From assembly GCA_023101725.1 (NCBI GenBank), contig JALJCO010012898.1:40962-104961 (forward strand): 64,000 nucleotides of DNA, read 5' to 3'. The notes under the pieces were generated by a model. The model was not told where the DNA came from and searched no databases. It saw nothing but the letters and a program-made list of their open reading frames with translations. A program made the position numbers and the translations under genes. Shown one piece after another: positions 11,908-24,039 of the stretch. Every line of letters begins with the position of its first letter. Positions within the stretch are counted from its first letter, which is position 1. The stretch comes from Atherinomorus stipes. Taxonomy: Eukaryota > Chordata > Actinopteri > Atheriniformes > Atherinidae.

Positions 11908-13877
11908 CACTAAAGCCTGGATCAGACAACACAAATGTAGCCTGATTTTGGCCCGACAGAGACGTCACAGACAGTCACTCACTGTCATGCTCGATTCTGC
12001 GTTGTTGGATCGCAGAAAGTCACGTCTTCACTCCATGTAGTATGACATAATCAGCGATTGGTGATTTGGCATCTGTGACACTTCACGAATACAACGCAGA
12101 AAGACTGGCGTGTCAGATTTTTTGGGGGGTTGTCCGTCTAGTGTGACATGTCCTCTGACGTGTCCCTACATATCAACCAATAGAAGGACAGTGCGCCCTC
12201 GCTTCCACCAGGGAGATGCTCAGGTACACAAACAACAATAGGAAAAAGGGGAAGAGACACAGCCGCTCTCCGGTGGAGCAGTGGAATGGAGGAGAGATTT
12301 GTAGAGCTGTGGCAACAGTTTCCGCCTTTGATATGCAGAATGGAAACCCCATACTATTGGCGTAGCCAGAAAAAAACATGGGTGTACCAACAAATACTGG
12401 GTGTGCCAAATGTATTTTCAACAGTGTTAAACCTCCATGAATATTCAAAAGAGTCGAATACAACATTACTTTATTAACACAAAACATTTCTACACGATAT
12501 GTCTGTTCTGTCAGTAATAGTCAACAGTAGTTCACAGCAGGTCTAAATATTCACGTATGTGACACGCTCTCAAATAAATCAATGACAAAGTCATAGAAAA
12601 AGCACACATAAAAACACCACAAAAACATAACGGATATTGCACCCAATGAGATGAACATATTGAAATATGACACAGTCATGCGTGTACTGCACTCTCAGAG
12701 CCATAACTATTCACATTATATCCATATAGCTTGGCCTTGAATTAGGGATGTAACAATTACCAATAAAATGGCTAATTGTGGTAAAATTCCCAACGATTAG
12801 TAATACCATTTCAAATTTTAATTATTTTTTAATTTTAATTAATTAAAACCGTGACTGATTACTGCACTTTGAAAAACTCACAATGATGCTACTTATTGCC
12901 AGGAAAAGCATCAACAGTCCCAGTTTGCATTATTTAATTTATGAAAATGTGGTGGAAAGCGACAAAGGCGCCCACATGGACAGTGCTGTGGAGATTTTAC
13001 TCTTTAAAAAAAAAAAGTGGACATCTAGACCCATTTTGGATATTTTTAAAGATGCTGGTGGGGTATTGCAATGATACTGTACCACGATAAAAATGATAAC
13101 CGTGATCATTTTGGTCACAATAACCATGATATGAAATTTTCATATCATTACATCCCTACCTTAAACGCATTTATTATTTCAGCATGTGTGTCTGATTTCA
13201 TGTGGTTGCCGTGTTTTCCAGTGTGCGCTCTGTCAGCGGCACTGATGGAGTGCACACCACGCTCGTGTGTACGTTTGTATAGAACAACACACTCGTAGCT
13301 GGCAGACTGTGGTCAGCCTGATGCTTTTGGCCCCGCTTGGCACTGGGTGCCCTGCGCGCAGTGCGAGATGCACCTGGTGGATGTGATCAGATTCCAGTTT
13401 CCCCACAAGCTCTTTTTCAAAGATGAGCAGCGAGACACTTTTCAGTGTCTGTGCGCATCGTAGCTCTGCTGGTGGATTTAATCCTGTTTACACCTGAAAA
13501 CAGGTTCCACAGAGCAACTGGAACAGGCAGCGTTACCAGAATACCAGTAAACAGATCATGTTGGGAAAAACATCTTTGTCATATGAGTCCAAAAGTTCAA
13601 TACTGGACGGGGAACTGATGTCCCCCGTCCACTTTCCATTTTATGAGAGACCCAAACACCCAATTCAGAGACCTCCAAACCAAGTGACTGATCGACAGCT
13701 GCTTGTCCCGCCTCCCTGTCATGCCATCTTTTGCAATACCACGCAGTGATCAGACGGTTGTCTGTCTGGTGCCATTCTTGTAGTGTGATCACTCGCGAGT
13801 AATAAGACACCGTCCGATTATATGAGACAATGTCTGAGCGGTGAAAAAAGTTGTGTAGTCTGATCCTGGCTTAAACG
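11908..13877 (+). mobile_element. DNA-transposon family copy A (CACTAAAGCC end)
   Basis: The left end CACTAAAGCCTGGATCAG and the inverted right end (CGTTTAAGCCAGGATCAG) are diverged terminal repeats. The same sequence, inverted and diverged, occurs at 19287-21720 (copy B), with matches at both ends and in the interior. The CACTA start suggests an EnSpm/CACTA-type element, but no target duplication was found and no transposase recognised, so the superfamily is a guess. A MITE is nested at 12745-13156. Confidence 0.75.
12745..13156. mobile_element. MITE nested in copy A (GGGATGTAA ends)
   Basis: GGGATGTAACAATTACC at the left and the complement of GGGATGTAATGATATG at the right form terminal repeats, flanked by TA (12743-12744, 13157-13158). 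The corresponding region of copy B lacks this segment, which supports an insertion after the two copies separated. Confidence 0.75.
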
Positions 13878-15984
13878 AGTACTGAGCCTTTTTCCCTGAA
13901 CCAAAGGCCTGAAAGATCTTGGTTGTTCATGGGCCCTCATTTGCCCATCACCAGTTTGACTATGCATTTGCATAGTTCGCATGTAGCAGAAATAGCCCTG
14001 CTCTAAAGCTGATTCATCATAACTTGGCCGTCATTAGATGCCCAATCAGATATAATGAGTTAAAAAAAATTTCACCAAGCTTAGTTTTCTTGCAGAAGCC
14101 CTGTGTTTGGTTTTTGTTGGTAATGGCTGCAGATCCAAACCACCCACATTTTAATTAGAAATGACAGCAGAAAATTACTAACACTGGTCCACAGTTAAAT
14201 CTTGCCTGGACAGGGCTGTTTTATTCATGGGAGAGGAAAAGCATTTGTAGAACTATGTGAGGAACTGAAATTATCAAGGCAAAAAGCTAAATTGTTGCTG
14301 CAAATATGAGAGCAGAATATTTGGAGAAAGGCAAAGTTGTGTAGGCCTATGAGAATTCATGTCATATCCCTTTTCACTTTAATGGTCTGGTAATTATTTC
14401 TTATATGCTATTATGCATCACATCTTTCGAACTAATGTAACACTTAAAGCATTGAGGACTTACTCTGCTTCATAATGAAGGATAAATTAAATTGATTTTA
14501 TGGACCTTTTTAATAAATACCAGTGAGCAAATGAATACGCTAATCTCTTTTCTAGCAGTAATACCAACAGCATAAAAGATACTTGGCATCAAATTGAGAC
14601 CGAGCAGAAACATTTATAAATATTCTGCTTCATCAATTAAATCCATGTACAGTAGACTCTGAAAAGCTGCAGACAGTGGCTTTGACAAGTGGCATTAATA
14701 TCATAACATATTCCCCTCAGCTCAGAGTGTGGATAGGGAATAATTAAATAAATTACTAAAATGATGGTTCACTTAAAATTTGAAAGTGTGAACCACGGTG
14801 ATCCTGCCATATCCTCAAAAGAGGACCTTTTTTAAGAGACCAATGACTCAACTGTAGACTCAATGTGCCCTGAACACCCATTAACCTGCTTCATAGTTAA
14901 TCCATCTGCTGTTTTTAGCTTGTTGACTTGTCTCCAACTGATCTGCACTTAAATGCAACTACCTTCATTCTGCTCAGCTTTATTTTTTTATTTTTTTTAG
15001 CAACCTCTAACCCACTCTATTTCCATGGATGGCATCTTTCTTGTTTCAAACTTTCCTTGGGCTCAGTTCCTCTCATTCCTCACATCAACACAACTGGAAC
15101 CTGAGCATTGCTCTTAAATATTACTTAATGAAGCATTCATTGCTAAATGGTGTTGAATAGGTTCCATTTTCTCATATCCAAATCTCATTGTTGGATGACA
15201 AATTCATAATTTCACAAACTGTATTCTGGTGAGCTGAAAAACTAGAGCCAAATATCAGAGAAAAATCAGAGGGAAACTTTTGTATTCTGCCGGGAGACAT
15301 GTTTTGATATGAAGTGTTTGCTCTTTTTTTTTTTGTTTGTTTGTTTGTTTCTGTTTGAGGAAGTGTTGACCGTAAATAAATTCATAAGTAACTATTTTGT
15401 TTTAAGTTACTTGATTCATGAAATGTAAAAAAAAAAAAGGATACTGCACTCTCTTTTTGTTCATAAAGCTGTCTGAATTCAGTCTTAAATGGTCATTTCA
15501 AGTCATAGCTGTCTGAGATCGAGCAATTTATAAAATCTGTGATTATGATTTTATTCCGTACACATAAAGCAAGGTATTCACTTTCTCTGAGCTCTTTCAG
15601 TCAAATGAGGAAGCATCCAGTGTTTTCTCCATTTTGAGAGTTGTAGATGCACAGTAATTACATATTTTATCAATAACAAGCACAAAGTTGAGGTCATAAC
15701 AATGTTGAGCACTGAAAGCAACTATTTTTGTTTTTGCCTTTTACCTGTCAAAACCTTTACCTTTACCTTACCTTTTTTCTTTCAGATAGCTGCAGAAAAG
15801 ATGTTGAGTGGAGCAATTCCACATTTGCCCAGTTTACATGAAACACGCAATTAGCCTCCTAGAATTTAACACAAATTTAACAATTTTTTTTAAGGGGGGG
15901 GGGTGCTAGTCATGATTATGAAAAGCCCACATAGTCATGGAAACTTCAAGAACCCCCTGGCAAAAGGATTTCAGATGATGTGTC
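13878..15984. other. Intergenic AT-rich sequence, no gene recognised
   Basis: I see no coding exon and no clear terminal repeats. There are simple runs, such as T-rich sequence near 14985-15000, a (GTTT) cluster near 15333-15350 and an A run near 15427. Confidence 0.5.
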
Positions 15985-16463
15985 AAAGGGCTCATATTAT
16001 GCGCTTTTCTCCCCATCTCAGATAATTCTTTGATATCTAAATGTAATGTAGGAGTCATGGTTCGATCAAATCTGACTGCAGTCAGAGCCCTTCGGCCGCA
16101 TTGCACACACTCTTTTTTCCTCCTCTCTCAAACGTACCTTTAAGTGCATGGCATTGTTGAACAAGCGAGCAGCTGCAGCTCAATGGAGTCGTTTCTGAAG
16201 CGAGAGAACATCTCAGTCTCTGTGTTTGTAAATCAGGTATGGAGGTGGACGGTGTTCCAGACTGGAGTGACCACCCAGTGACGCTTGAATAAATTGCTGA
16301 AGTCAGGCCGATCGTAAATAATGTTTCATTTAAAAGTCTTTTAGACTTTCAATAACTGCAAAGTTGTTTTTCATGGGCGTTTTTGGTCTCTTTGTAAGTT
16401 AAAACACCCCAGAAGACCATTTCAAGCACTTAGAAAAGTCATTTTGCATAATATGGGCCCTTT
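15985..16463. mobile_element. MITE with AAAGGGC(T/C)CATATTATGC ends
   Basis: AAAGGGCTCATATTATGC at the left is matched by the inverted right end AAAGGGCCCATATTATGC. TTAA occurs at the right junction only, so a piggyBac-like origin is possible but not shown. The element is non-coding. Confidence 0.75.
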
Positions 16464-17399
16464 AATGCAGAGTGTACAGCTGCGCAGCTAGCAAAAAACT
16501 TGCTAATCTCTTTAACACTACTCTGTATTCAGTCTCCCTCAATGGAAACAAAATATAACAAAAAGATTTCAGAATCTGATGCTGACTTCTCCCTCATTAG
16601 TGGTTTCTCTAAAATACCTCTGTTTTTGCTTCCATCAATAAGCACCATTTTTATAGCATCACCGTAATTTCTATCAGAAAATGTTGACGTTTCAAAACAC
16701 ATAGCTATAAAAGGCACTTTAAGTGAAGCTAGTCATTTCAGCAATCATAACACAGTTATGACATATGGGTATAGTGGATTGAGAGTGGAGGAGAGATGGC
16801 CTGACCTCATGCCTAACAACCTAATCACAGCGTACATCGTAACCTCGAGTGTGATACTTCTTTCATACAACAGTTCAACAAAAATAATAATAACAGCAAG
16901 GACAATGCTGAAGAAAGGTGACAACATTATGCAAGCATTTTACTGTCCTCCGCCAAGAAAAACATCCTTCATTCAGCGTTTACAGTAACCATGGCGACGC
17001 AGCAAACAGTCGATATCAATCAGGACATTTCTGTTGACTGTGAAATAGATGCTTGGTGAAAGCCTGGGTCTAGCTGATTGTTGCTTGAGAGATGCGGCAG
17101 CTGATCAGACATATGTGGCTCCATTGTGTCCTGATGTCCAGGGATGCTTCCCCCAGCAAGTTTTTCAATGAGTTCTCAGATGCAGCACTGCAAAGTGTTT
17201 TTTTTTTTCCCCCTAAAAAAGTGAAATAATGTTAAATGAGAGTGTAAACCCAATTGAGGAATAAAACAAACCTAAACCGTTTTTTGATCAAATTTTATCA
17301 TGTGGAAATTAACTGTGCTGACTAATATAGAACAGTGAAAATATGTTGATTATTTGATCTCACTGATTATGTTAGAATTAAAATTTTGTCATACTATTA

Positions 17400-17565
17400 C
17401 TTTTTTTATTTTTTATTTTTATTAGCTTTGGGGGGGGGGGGAATCATGTGATATGATGATCCAAGGCTATTTGTGGTCGCTCTCTCTCTCTCTCTCTCTC
17501 TCTTTTTTTCTTTCTGGGGATTTTGATTAACTTGTTTTGTCCAACCCCCCCCCCCCCCCCCAAAA
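17400..17565. repeat. Low-complexity cluster: T-rich, poly-G, (TC)n, poly-C
   Basis: Within 165 bp there are a T-rich stretch, a G run near 17431, a (TC)n microsatellite near 17479-17503 and a C run near 17545. Such clusters are prone to assembly and length errors. Confidence 0.85.
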
Positions 17566-18361
17566 AAAAGCTGATTTATTATTCCAATATCAATTTTAAG
17601 TGAATATTCTTTCCCTCCTTTTCTCCGGGCATTCTGGTCTCATATCAAACTTTGCCTTGGAGAGATTGGATAAAGCCCGTTCATAACAGAGTTGAAAGCT
17701 TTTTGCATAATCCAATCCAAAAGATTGCAGTTTGTCAGACATCCACAGCACTAATACATAAGTTTCTCTCTAACTGCAGGGCTGCTACTTCTGAGGCTTT
17801 TGTGAAGTACTATGGGATGCACTCTACCTTCAGCCCCAATCAGTATCATTCAATTTGTCTTTTGTAAAGGTGTGTGCACTTAGGCTTTGAGTTTTGGAAA
17901 TAAAGCCGGAAGTGAACTACATAATTAGCCAACTTTCCACATTTCACTGCTACTAGCTGGTGACTTTGCTACAAATTCAAACTATTGCTGTACTACAAAC
18001 TCAATATTTTAAGATAGGCTATAAAAACTTTAACGGGGATTTGAAAATTACTTTATAGACATAATTTGAAACCTACTTTAGGGAACTTTAAGTGTGATCT
18101 CAGTGAAGAATCCCTGCATGAACTCTGTGATAGACTAACTTTCACTTTTCTGGGAAATTATAAAAGGGAACATGATGGAGGAGTGCTGTAACAAGAACAT
18201 TTTAATGGACCCTTGGGTGCTTTGGTTGTTCTTTGTGAGACATACTTAGACTCAGAAAAAGATTTAAAAACATCCTGATATCCCTGGGTAGCATGAAAAG
18301 AATGTTATACATGAACGAAATGAGCAAATAACAAAGATATACCCTTTCTGTGAGATAGGCA

Positions 18362-18412
18362 AGAAAGAAAGAAAAAGAAAGAAAGAGAAAGAAAGAAAAA
18401 GAAAAAGAAAAA
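18362..18412. repeat. (GAAA)n microsatellite
   Basis: This is an imperfect tandem of gaaa/gaaaaa units on the plus strand. Confidence 0.9.
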
Positions 18413-18469
18413 GCGACATGTTCGTATTCTGATGGAAGAATCTTATGACATTGTGGATCTACCGTAAGT

Positions 18470-18783
18470 TACTCGAGAAGAGACCTTATCACACTTTCCC
18501 AGACTGAGGAATGTAACACCTCTCCAGGGGGTGCTAGTTGGGAGATGAAACAAGGCCCAGAGATGAATGAGTTCCCTCCTTGGAGATCTTCTTATGGGGG
18601 ATGGACAAAGGAACCCAAGGAGGGGTTTGGAGAACCAGGAAAGGGTACAAAAAGCAATGCCTGAAAATGTGTTTTCAGTTCATTACTGGCTTGTAACCTG
18701 TGCTGGACTCCTTGGCCAAGTAAAGAATCAAGCTTGACTACTCACTGAGTGTTTCTCGTTCTTTCATTGAGTACTTTTCCAAC
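18470..18783 (+). repeat. Possible solo LTR
   Basis: The stretch ends ...ttccaaca, carries a TATA-like tacaaaaag near 18650 and a tail reading gtgctggactccttggcc...aagtaaagaatcaagc...cactgagtgtttctcg, which has the look of a retroviral R-U5 region. The 5' end and a target duplication were not found, so this is a weak call. Confidence 0.3.
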
Positions 18784-19286
18784 ATATTCTAAAACATCCC
18801 ATTCATCATTCAGAGAACATTTAAATTAGGGATGGCTTGATACCACTTTTTCACATCAGATATCGATACCGATACAGCAGCCTTGGGGATTGGCCAATAT
18901 TGATCCAACACCGATCTGATTCTTTTTGTCACTCTAAAAGGTGTTGATACATTGATGCCATTTTCTTGATACTGACATCATAAAACAATGTTCAACGTTA
19001 TGCTGGTCCCCTAAAGAAAGAATGAAAATGTTACCGGAACTGAAGTTACGCATCACTGCTGTGGCACTCAGCTGTTTTACTTTTCCCCTCAGTTAGTGTA
19101 AAGTAATTCCTCATAGTAGACATGTCGCTCTGCACATTTTCGATCTTGTGACAAAACACAGGCACATGGTAACTACGCCCCTCAGTGTTGCGGCATGACA
19201 TGTAAAATAAAGTTGGTGGAGAAGAAAAATTAATACAAATTATTATATAAATTAAGCTGCAGTAATGTAACTAAATAGAACAGTGG

Positions 19287-21720
19287 CACCTCAAGCCAGA
19301 ATCAGACTAGATGATTTTTTTCATCGTTCAGATTAACAGACGTGTCATAAAATCGGATGGTGTCTTGTTACTCGCAAGTGGTCACACTACAAGAATGGCA
19401 CCAGACAGACAACCGTCTGATCATCGTGTGGTGTCACAAAAGACAACACGAGACGGGAGGCGGGACAAGCAGCTGTCAATCAATCACTTGGTTTGGAGGC
19501 CTCTGAATTGAGTGTTTGGGCCACTCATGAAATGGGAAGTGGACAGGGGACATCAGTTCCCGTCCATTATTGAAGTCTTGGACTCATGTGACAAAGATGT
19601 TTCTTCCAACATGTTCTGTTTGTGTGTATTATGGTAACACTGCCTGTTCCAGTTGTTCTGTGGAGCCTGTTTTCAGTTGCAACTAAACAGGATTAAATCC
19701 ACAATGCACACAGAGAGACTGAAAAGCATCTCGCTGGTCATCTTTGAAAAAGAGCTTGCGGATAACCTGGACTCTGATCAGCGCTGTTGCTTCCACCAGG
19801 TGCATCATGCACTGCACGCAGGTCACCCAGTGCAAAGCGGGGCCAAAAACATCAGGCTGACCACAGTCCACTGGCCACGAGAACAAAGTCTGGCCGACCC
19901 AGTGATACTTTAAAAAAAAAACTGCCATAAAGTGAAATAAAGTGTGTTGTTCTATACAAACGCACACACACGAGTCCTCACAGGTGTGTGCTCCATCAGT
20001 GCCATCAACAGAGCGCGAGTCGGAAACCACGGCAACCACATGAAATCACACACAAATTGGAGATTTTTTTAAAAAAAGGAAATTAATTAAAAAATAAAAA
20101 ACTCAATTGGAGTACTCTCCTTTTGTGGATTAATTTAAAAAAAGGGGGAAAAAAAAATAGGAAAAATATTAATATAAATTGTAAAAAAAAAAAAAAAGGA
20201 AATTTCAAAAAACATGATGAACTGAGAGCTGCGCAGTGCACAGCAGCATCGCTGTGTCTATACTCTGCGCCCAATAGGTTTGTTCAGATGGTTAATTAAC
20301 TTTGATGATCATGCGTAATGTGGATAGTTCTGGCTGAGTGCATGAGGGTGTCATATTTGTTCATCTCATTGAGCTCAATGTCTGTTATGTTGTGGGGTTT
20401 TTATTTAAATACAAAGGGCGCTTTTTCTATTACTTAGTTATTGATTTATTAGAGAGTGCATCACATATGTGAATGTTTGAACCTGCTGTGAACTACTGTT
20501 GACTGTTACTGATAGAACACACACCTTGTGTCCCGATGTTTTGTTTTCATAAAGTAATGTTGTATTCTGGATAAATACACTCTTTTGAGTGTTTGTGGAG
20601 GTGGAACACTGGCCACGTATACATGGAGACCTTTTTCCCTTTCGGATTGAAATCATTCTGATTGAGGATTTTAGGGCAGCTGTTTACATGGGAACTAATA
20701 CATTCGGATCTGGCGTGTACATGCGCCAATATTCATTCAGAATAATGACATGCGCAGAATGATGTAAATCACGTTATTTATTAAAGACGGAGGTCTACAA
20801 ACAGCTGATCGTCACAGTCGTTGTGGTTTCTGCAGGACGTTAATGGAGTAGCAACTGATCCTCATGAGCTCCTACTGAAGACAACCAAGAGGAAAAGCTG
20901 TAGAGACAGAGTTTGAGTAAAAAACAAACTTTCTCGCTGTCCAGGGAATTACGTCGTTCACAGCCATCTGTCAAAGTGAGGAAACGTCACTTGTTTCACG
21001 TTGACGTCTCGTCGAAGCATGCGCTGTAAGAGCGCAACCTCACAACTTTCCGATTCAGCGTTTACATGATACCCCGTTCGGTTTGGGGAAAGGAATATTC
21101 TACCCTTGTGAAACCGAAAGAAAATTAATTCGGTTCGGCGCTTTTCATTCGGAAAGAGGCGTTTACATGGATCATTTTCATTCCGAAAGAGCTTTTAAAC
21201 CGAAAGCAATCGGTTTATTTGGGTCAATGTAAACGCAGCTAGTGTTGAAAATTAATTTGGCACACCCAGTATTTTTTTTCTGGCTACGCCAGTAGTATGG
21301 GCTCTCCATTCGGCACATCAAAACTGATGCCTCAGCTCCACAAATCTCTCCTTCGTTCCACTGGAGAGCGGCTGTGTCTCTCCCTCTTAGCCATCGTTGT
21401 TTGTGTACCGCGCTCCTGAGCGTCTCTGTGGTGGAAGCGAGGGACACGCTGTCCTTCTGTTGGTCGATATGTAGCGACACGTCGCAGGATATGTCACACT
21501 AGGCAGACAAAAACAAAAAGTTTTGACACACCAGTCTTTCTGCGTCGTGGTTGTGAAGCGTCGCTAACGCCAAATCGCCAATTGCTGATGATGTCACACT
21601 AAACAGAGTGAAGAGGCGATGTCCTACGATCTGACAACGCAGAATCGGGCACAACAGTGAGCGACTGTCTGCGACATCTCAGTCGGACTAAATTTGTGTA
21701 GTCTGATCCTGGCTTTAGTG
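19287..21720 (-). mobile_element. DNA-transposon family copy B, inverted relative to copy A
   Basis: The right end, read on the minus strand, is CACTAAAGCCAGGATCAG; the left end is a worn CACCTCAAGCCAGAATCAG. The interior matches copy A in reverse throughout: the segment with gtagcgacacgtcgc and the gctctccagtgg region at one end, the cccgtccatt and gacaaagatgtttctt region at the other. It carries a separate insertion at 20612-21242 that copy A lacks. No transposase is evident; the 118-aa minus frame at 19683-20039 is not recognised. Confidence 0.75.
20612..21242. mobile_element. Insertion nested in copy B with inverted ends
   Basis: In copy A (reverse) the words gttaacactg and ttgaaaat are contiguous; in copy B they are separated by about 630 bp. 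The inserted block has inverted-repeat-like ends, gtatacatggagacc at the left and the complement of gtttacattgaccc at the right, with recurring tttcggtt/aaccgaaa words inside. The family is not named. Confidence 0.75.
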
Positions 21721-21927
21721 TACTCTTCTCCATTTTTATGCAGGAGGAATGTTCCTTCCTAGCTACCAACTGCTGTTGTAAGCTCACTGTGCTTTAAATT
21801 CTGAGTCTCTGCCTACTTCCTGGTTGTCTGTCCCTGCTGCATGTGTGGTCTGCTAGGGCTCTTTTGGCTTTGTTCTTGCTTTCGGCCTGTGGTGCAGTTT
21901 TTTTGTGGTTGTCTCTCCTTTTTGTAG

Positions 21928-22492
21928 TGTTGAGGAATTTTTCTTTAATAAAAGGCACGAAGATGAGAAGTTTTAACAAAGTTTTATTCAATGCTGCAGC
22001 ATATGAAAAACAGTGAGAGTCACTCAGTAGACGGATCTGCTCAGCGAGTCTGACCTCGCTTCCTCATTTGCAATAGATATACTGGTCCTGAAAGGGGAGT
22101 GATTGGTTCACGCCTTACAGTTAAACAGACGTTGTCTCATCTATCAGGTCCAGCTCAGCTTGCACCTGATCTATGAGTAAGATATCCAGACAGACAACAC
22201 CGTCTGGCCCCCTACGCTAAGTCAATTTTGGGACCCTGACCTAAAGTCAGAGGAACTAGTATCCTCTGCTTAACCTTTAAAAGAGGATCTTATACTGTCT
22301 GATAGAAGCTGTTTATAGTTTCGTTCTGATTCATAGCTGACCTCTTCTTTACCCCTGCAGCACCAAGTGTAACACAAGCATATTGTAGTTCACACATTTA
22401 TAAGTAAATAAGCAAATCACTCTTAATGAAATATGGCTCTTATAAGCAGGTAAAATTGATCATGACAAGCTTACGTGGGAATTTCCACTACA
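21928..22492 (-). repeat. 3' LTR of the provirus
   Basis: Read on the minus strand, this LTR runs TGTAGTGG...CTCAACA. It carries an AATAAA signal (plus-strand tttatt near 21979-21984), about 55 bp from its 3' end, and a TTATAAG-type TATA-like motif near 22440. It is essentially identical to the 5' LTR apart from three substitutions (near 22012, 22141 and 22367). Confidence 0.93.
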
Positions 22493-22507
22493 ATACCTCC
22501 CTTTTGA
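22493..22507 (-). promoter_or_regulatory. Polypurine tract of the provirus
   Basis: On the minus strand the sequence AAAAGGGAGG lies 3 bp before the 3' LTR, after env. This is the expected plus-strand primer for a retrovirus and appears intact. Confidence 0.75.
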
Positions 22508-22524
22508 TTAAATGAACATATTAA

Positions 22525-23151
22525 TCACACTTCATACAATTCAAGATCATGGGGACAGGTTACATCATCATCATCATAGGCAGATACAGGAACTTGTTGT
22601 AACACTTCATATTGAGTCATCTGAAGGCTGAAGGCCTTGTTCACAAGCGATTTTACCAAGGGAATAATACAGCATGATAAAAACATAAGTAACAGTAAGA
22701 ATATGAGGAGAATCAACCCTATCTTAATGAGCCACTGCTGCCATCCTCCTGAAGTAAACCACGACCACATACTCCAGGAAGAGCCAGAGTTCTCATTATG
22801 CTGTTTCTTTAATGGGTCCTGTAAAGCATCATGTACATCAGTCATGTTCCCTGAAATATCCGGCACAAAAGAGCAATATTGTTGACCAATCAAACCACAA
22901 GTACCGCCATGTTCAGGTAGCAGAAAATCTAATGCAATTCTATTCTGCAGGGTCATCGTCATGAGAACCTGCAATTCAGTAGCAAATCCAGCATCAACAA
23001 GGGCAGTTAGATTTTCAAGCTCTACAGCTAATTTGTTTATTCTGTGACCATTGTTAGCAGTACCATATGAAGGAAAAAGAATTCCTAATATGTGTTTCCA
23101 CCATGGAATGCGCTCACACTTCATCCTATAGAAGTGCGTCAGAGTAAGCAA
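22525..23151 (-). pseudogene. env: Env transmembrane subunit, open frame
   Basis: This 208-codon open stretch is in the same frame as the env start. It has a heptad-like region, the LQNRIALDFL block typical of the class I TM subunit, a cysteine loop (22873-22899), then a hydrophobic membrane anchor of about 25 residues near residue 140 and a cytoplasmic tail of about 45 residues. In the loop the spacing is C-x7-C: the first Cys of the usual CX6CC is Tyr here. The preceding stop at 23218-23220 separates it from the surface-subunit frame. Confidence 0.8.
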
Positions 23152-23217
23152 AGACTCAGATGTGGGATGAACAGTGATTGTAGGAACAAAGTGAGCAAGA
23201 CAACAAGTACCAGACCA

Positions 23218-24039
23218 TTATGGAGGCAGATAAAGATAGGATTTACTAACACAAACCCAGACTAAATTACGTGGGCAGGAAAACCCACCACCTTTAGTAG
23301 GGAAGAACACATTCATAGAAGCAGTTTTACCATAGGAATAATCAACAGGGAGTCCGAAAGCTGTAATGTTCAGTATGAGCATGCCATAGGCCACTGGGCT
23401 GGAGAATTGATCCGCAGTTCTGTGGCACTTGTCGAATCCGCATGCCACTTGGATGACACGGAGACAGTTAGTGGTGTCGCCCAGAAACAGTGATGTGGGC
23501 TGTGGTTGCTGGATGCAAATAGGAAGCTTCATAAAAGGATTGTCACCACCCCGAAACCTGTATATCGGAGCAGTGTTGAGTATGGTGCTGTTTTGTTGTC
23601 CCAGAAAAAGATGCACTCTCTCTCTATGGTTGCTTGGTGATGTTCAGCAACCACAGAAAAATACAGTTTCTGATCAACTGAGAAGTTACGACCCAGTAAA
23701 GCAGTGCTGCAAGAACCACATCTTCTGCAGCAGGATATGGGGCCAGAATGGAGCTGGAGGGAGTGGCATGTGGGACCAGTGAACAAACATAACAGCTACC
23801 ATTGGTGAATTTTCTGGCCATGTATGCACTGAAGCATTCCAGGCATTATCATGGACATGATGATGTGAAGTTTCATGTGATCTCCTGGTTCTTGACCCCA
23901 GCTGTCGTCTGGCGGGTTGGGGTGTAGCTCGTGTGCGTTGAGTTTCTCCCCGAGGGCCAGCAGGATCCAAGTACCAGAAGAGCAGGAATATCAGAATCAG
24001 CAGCAGTGTGCAGCTCCAACCGATAACCCAGGGCCTCAT
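23218..24039 (-). pseudogene. env: Env surface-subunit region, broken
   Basis: An ATG at 24037-24039 opens a frame with a hydrophobic leader-like segment (about residues 6-22), overlapping the end of integrase as is common for class I env. A C-x2-C motif (CYVC) lies near 23783-23794, in a different frame. The frame then shifts again before returning to the starting frame by 23616. Stops interrupt at 23686-23688 and 23218-23220. The protein cannot be made as one chain. Confidence 0.75.
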
